Shown here piece after piece: positions 4,602 through 5,680 of a stretch of 5,680 nt of DNA. The notes under the pieces were generated by a model that saw nothing but the letters and a program-made list of their open reading frames with translations, had not been told where the DNA came from and did not search any database. The DNA comes from Anaerolineae bacterium (GTDB lineage: Bacteria > Chloroflexota > Anaerolineae > B4-G1 > SLSP01), in contig JAGPHL010000169.1 of assembly GCA_018055515.1 (NCBI GenBank), positions 1 through 5,680 on the forward strand. The letters run 5' to 3'. Made by a program: the position numbers and the translations under genes. Position 1 is the first letter of the stretch, and each line of letters begins with the position of its first letter.

Positions 4602-5666
4602 TCACGCGCTCAGCGCCGCGCGCACCTGCTCGACCACGTGCTCCACGTCGGGGTTGGTGTAGGCCTCGATTTGCCCCGCATCCGAAAGCCGGGTGAGCTC
4701 CGAATCTAACCCCAGCCGCCCCAAAAAAGCAGTATTGAAGGCCAGCGCCATCTCCTCGGCGCGCCCCTTGCCGAAAATCTCGTACCGTTCGCCGCAGTGC
4801 GGACACACCACGTAGCTCATGTTCTCCACGACGCCGAGGATGGGAATATGCAGCTGCTCCGCCATGCGCGCCGCCTTGCGCACGACCATATCCGCCAGGT
4901 CCTGCGGCGAGGTGACGATGACGACACCGTTCACCGGCAAGGCCTGCATCACGGTCAACGCCGCATCGGAAGTCCCCGGCGGCAGATCCACGAACAGCAC
5001 GTCCAGATCGCCCCAGAAAACGTCGTTCCAGAACTGCTGAATGGCGCTCGAAATCAGCGGGCCACGCCAGATGACCGCTTCGTCCTGTTCCTGCAGCAGC
5101 AAGTTGATGGACATGAGCTTGATCCCGCCCGCGCTCAGCGGCGGGACAATGCCCAGCGGCCCCATCACCGGCGCGTCATCCACCCCCAGCAGTTTGGGGA
5201 TGCTCGGACCGGTGATGTCGGCGTCGAGGATGCCCACGCGCAGGCCCTGCTTGCGCAGCCCCGCTGCCAACAGCGCCGCCGTGGTGGACTTACCCACGCC
5301 CCCCTTGCCGCTCATCACGGCGATGACCGACTTGACCTTGTTCATCCGGCCGGCGAGGGATTGCGGTGCGGGCTCCTGCCGCCCGCCGCGCACCTGCGAG
5401 AGCAGGCGCTCCTTCTCCTGCGGCGTCATGGTCGTGACCGTCACCCGCACGTCCAGGTTGGGCGCCAATTTCGCCACCGCTTCCTGGACCTCCGCGGCGA
5501 TATTGTCCTGCAGCGGGCAATTGGGGACGGTCAGGGCCACCGTCACGTGGACCGTCTCGCCCTTGATTTTCACCTCACGCACCATGCCCAACTCAACAAT
5601 GCTGCGGCGGATCTCAGGATCCAATACTTGCTGCAAAGCCCGCATGACTTGATCAACTGAAACCAT
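4602..5666 (-). CDS. apbC: Mrp/ApbC/NBP35-type iron-sulfur cluster carrier ATPase
   Basis: This 354-residue cytosolic P-loop ATPase belongs to the family that holds and delivers Fe-S clusters to apo-proteins. An N-terminal MIP18/DUF59 domain (about 1-85) contains VLDPEIRRSIVELGMV (14-29) and a conserved Cys50 in PNCPLQ. After a short linker comes the MinD/ParA-like ATPase: deviant Walker A SGKGGVGKS (119-127, with the signature Lys121 as well as Lys126), DADITGPSIPKLLG (148-161), Walker B region VDLPPGTSD (226-234) and VENMSYVVCPHCG (280-292). The CPHC pair (Cys288, Cys291) is the expected cluster-bridging site at the dimer interface. Length and order are typical of bacterial Mrp proteins. 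ATG 5666 is chosen because GAGGAGG (5674-5680) lies seven bases upstream; an overlapping out-of-frame ATG at 5668-5670 is too close. The promoter lies beyond the window. Functional links to the neighbours are not evident, although the radical SAM protein would need an Fe-S cluster. Confidence 0.95.
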   Translation of the reverse strand: MVSVDQVMRALQQVLDPEIRRSIVELGMVREVKIKGETVHVTVALTVPNCPLQDNIAAEVQEAVAKLAPNLDVRVTVTTMTPQEKERLLSQVRGGRQEPAPQSLAGRMNKVKSVIAVMSGKGGVGKSTTAALLAAGLRKQGLRVGILDADITGPSIPKLLGVDDAPVMGPLGIVPPLSAGGIKLMSINLLLQEQDEAVIWRGPLISSAIQQFWNDVFWGDLDVLFVDLPPGTSDAALTVMQALPVNGVVIVTSPQDLADMVVRKAARMAEQLHIPILGVVENMSYVVCPHCGERYEIFGKGRAEEMALAFNTAFLGRLGLDSELTRLSDAGQIEAYTNPDVEHVVEQVRAALSA

Positions 5667-5673
5667 GCATGTG

Positions 5674-5680
5674 CCTCCTC
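5674..5680 (-). promoter_or_regulatory. ribosome binding site deciding the Mrp start
   Basis: GAGGAGG on the minus strand precedes two overlapping start triplets in ATGCATG. The second ATG (5664-5666) has a normal spacing of seven bases and opens the long frame. The first (5668-5670) has only three bases and would encode five codons before TGA. This supports 5666 as the true start. Confidence 0.8.

Noticed and set aside
4797..5660. 287- and 203-residue plus-strand frames opposite the Mrp gene
   Set aside because: They have no recognisable motif and lie wholly inside a strongly supported ATPase gene.
5653..5670. Five-codon overlapping frame from the out-of-frame ATG at 5668-5670
   Set aside because: The start is only three bases from the ribosome site, too close for efficient use. 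The ATGCATG overlap looks accidental.

Overview
The window is GC-rich chromosomal DNA, apparently from a free-living bacterium. It carries six protein genes: one is cut by the left edge, and the last starts just inside the right edge. There are no tRNA or rRNA genes, no CRISPR array and no transposase. Consensus-like sigma70 promoters, strong GGAGG ribosome sites and a GAAC-N4-GTT-type SOS-like site suggest a lineage with Gram-positive/Chloroflexota-style signals. Chloroflexota is my best guess from the overall look of the proteins, but this is inference with low confidence.

Left part, plus strand. The C-terminal part of a DUF1810 protein (1-273) is followed by an intergenic stretch with a consensus-like promoter. 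That promoter drives a radical SAM/helix-hairpin-helix protein of the putative DNA modification/repair family (380-1525). A candidate LexA operator lies between its -35 and -10 boxes, which fits a DNA-damage role. The gene converges with the next one across only 44 bases.

Right part, all minus strand. Read in the direction of transcription, it begins with an Mrp/ApbC-type Fe-S cluster carrier ATPase (5666 to 4602) that ends in a 13-bp hairpin. Next is a TetR-family regulator (4438 to 3833) with its own sigma70 promoter and a palindromic operator at the likely start of transcription. It is followed 72 bases later, probably in the same transcript, by an extended short-chain dehydrogenase/NAD-dependent epimerase (3760 to 2750). 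That gene closes with a textbook intrinsic terminator. Last is mtnA, methylthioribose-1-phosphate isomerase of methionine salvage (2610 to 1570), with a weaker promoter candidate overlapping the terminator's T tract.

The main unexplained structure surrounds the tetR gene. A 14-bp perfect inverted repeat (3768-3781 / 4454-4467) encloses the coding region but leaves its promoter and operator outside. Several more copies of the core ATCAAAAG, three of them at 13-bp spacing, accompany it. This could be duplicated leader sequence, a regulatory array or an invertible segment; the sequence alone cannot decide. No stretch longer than 300 bases lacks a gene.
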